A stretch of DNA of 64,000 nt, taken from assembly GCF_029873635.1 (NCBI RefSeq), contig NC_080422.1:8711764-8775763 (forward strand), read 5' to 3'. How positions within the stretch are numbered: position 1 is the stretch's first letter; each line of letters opens with the position of its first letter. The notes beneath the pieces are model-generated. The model did no database searches. It was not told where the DNA came from and saw nothing but the letters and a program-made list of their open reading frames with translations. Both the position numbers and the translations under genes were made by a program. Below, piece after piece: positions 63,081-64,000 of this stretch. Origin of the DNA: Malania oleifera (Eukaryota > Streptophyta > Magnoliopsida > Santalales > Ximeniaceae).

Positions 63081-64000
63081 TGTGACAACCCAAATAAAAA
63101 TGATATTTAAAATAACGAAGAGAAAGAGTAATTATCAGAGGCCTCGTCAACAAACATAGGGGATTTGTTGACGAGGGTATAAGAGGGCCTCGTCGACGAA
63201 GCCAAATTTCATCGACGAGGAAATACCGAGAGAGGATTTTAGCAGGCTGAATTTTGTCGAGGAGGAGTGGATTTCGTTGACGAAATTATTGAAGGACTCG
63301 TCGATGAGATAACGTGGCTCGTCGATGAATCTAGCCCTATAAATATCAAAAATCCAGATTTTTACTTCACCAATTAGCAAACACTCACCCTCTCTCTCTC
63401 CCTTCGGTTCTCTCTTTGTTTCTTTGATTTCGGGCCAAATTTACGCCGGAACGACAATTTGAAGCCACCACAATGCTCTTGCAGAAGTTCTCTCCAAATC
63501 TGCTGGAGCGGATCGTTGGTAAAAGCAAGTTGGAAATCATCCCTGAGTTGAGGGAAGGCTTTTTAAGCCAAATTTGGTCTTACAATAGTTATAGGAAATG
63601 ATATACACATGAAAATACTGAAGTTTAGTACTAAGAGTTTTCATTTTCAAGGTATTGATCAGAAAATCCTATAGGTGTTAAACCAGGATATTTTAGGGGC
63701 TTTCTAAATAGTCAGGTAAGGGAATAAACTAAAACAGTTATTTTCCATGCAAATTATTATTATTTATGAGTAAATTTATTTTTAGAAAAGCTTATGTTAT
63801 ATCTGTATATTACGAATGAATTGCACATTTGGGAAAATACTGCTAATATGTTGAAATGAATATGTATGTATGAGATGTCAAAAACTATGATTTTAGAATA
63901 CAATATATGGTTTTATACAGAAAATGTGTGGCATGAATATTATTTTACATGCAAAAATATCCTGATATGATACTGATATGAATAAAGTATGTTTTGAGAA
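63081..64000 (+). repeat. 3' LTR of chromovirus A2, partial
   Basis: Starts TGTGACAACCCAAATAAAAATG. It has the palindrome cluster (63140-63335) and TATAAATAT at about 63338. The first 920 bases are in the window. Many differences from the 5' LTR are C/T or G/A at CG steps inside the palindromes, as expected from methylation-driven decay. Confidence 0.9.

Larger units (their letters stand above)
56031..64000 (+). mobile_element. Chromovirus A, copy 2 (continues beyond the window)
   Basis: The same element as at 29810, with the same order of parts and most of the same premature stops. The 3' LTR starts at 63081 and is not finished at 64000. By eye, its 5' and 3' LTR differ at roughly 9 percent of sites over the first 260 bases, but the two 5' LTRs (copies 1 and 2) at only about 3 percent. 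Confidence 0.9.

Overview
The window is repeat-dominated nuclear DNA of a flowering plant, most likely a eudicot. The only host-type gene I can support is an intact single-exon dirigent-protein gene at 11338-11925 (+). Almost everything else is LTR retrotransposon in several layers: Ty3/gypsy chromoviruses, Ty1/copia elements of two kinds, and a large Tat/Ogre-like element with gag but no pol. I cannot name the species.

Layout. 1-6113 is a patchwork of chromovirus pieces in both orientations: a + LTR piece, a dead - gag with its primer binding site and LTR, a + LTR inserted into that LTR, and a further - LTR. 6180-10047 holds a - copia LTR next to a dead - copia gag/integrase region with its own short LTR. 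10048-13069 is the host island with the dirigent gene. 13070-20277 is a decayed - copia element of SIRE/Maximus type with no 5' LTR. 20281-23563 holds two decayed + gypsy fragments. 23564-29809 is a gypsy LTR (LTR C) containing microsatellites, a 660-bp tandem duplication and a 58-bp minisatellite, and split by a solo LTR of family B.

26082-64000 is one compound locus. Element B (- strand, 41196-55533, LTRs about 3.2-3.3 kb) has gag, a Tat-type primer binding site and polypurine tract, and a 1.6-kb array of 45-bp repeats, but no protease, reverse transcriptase or integrase. Chromovirus A occurs twice, at 29810-37010 and from 56031 past the window edge, each time preceded by the same 0.5 kb of LTR C. 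Both copies carry the same premature stops, so one dead copy was duplicated with its surroundings. The duplication joint lies near 37010-37015, where the 3' LTR of the first A copy runs into the middle of a B interior. A solo B LTR with a perfect 5-bp target duplication (CTACT), a B LTR shared by two interiors, and this joint together suggest tandem duplication plus unequal LTR recombination, unless the assembly is wrong.

One pattern crosses element families. Five LTR types, gypsy and copia, carry 8-11 copies of a short self-complementary motif packed immediately upstream of the TATA box. The core is TCGTCGACGA in the gypsy LTRs, GGTCGACC-like in one copia LTR and TTCGGGCGACTGAA-like in the other. 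This and the B/A compound locus are the most interesting things here. I see no CRISPR array, rRNA gene, convincing tRNA gene or prokaryote-type system.
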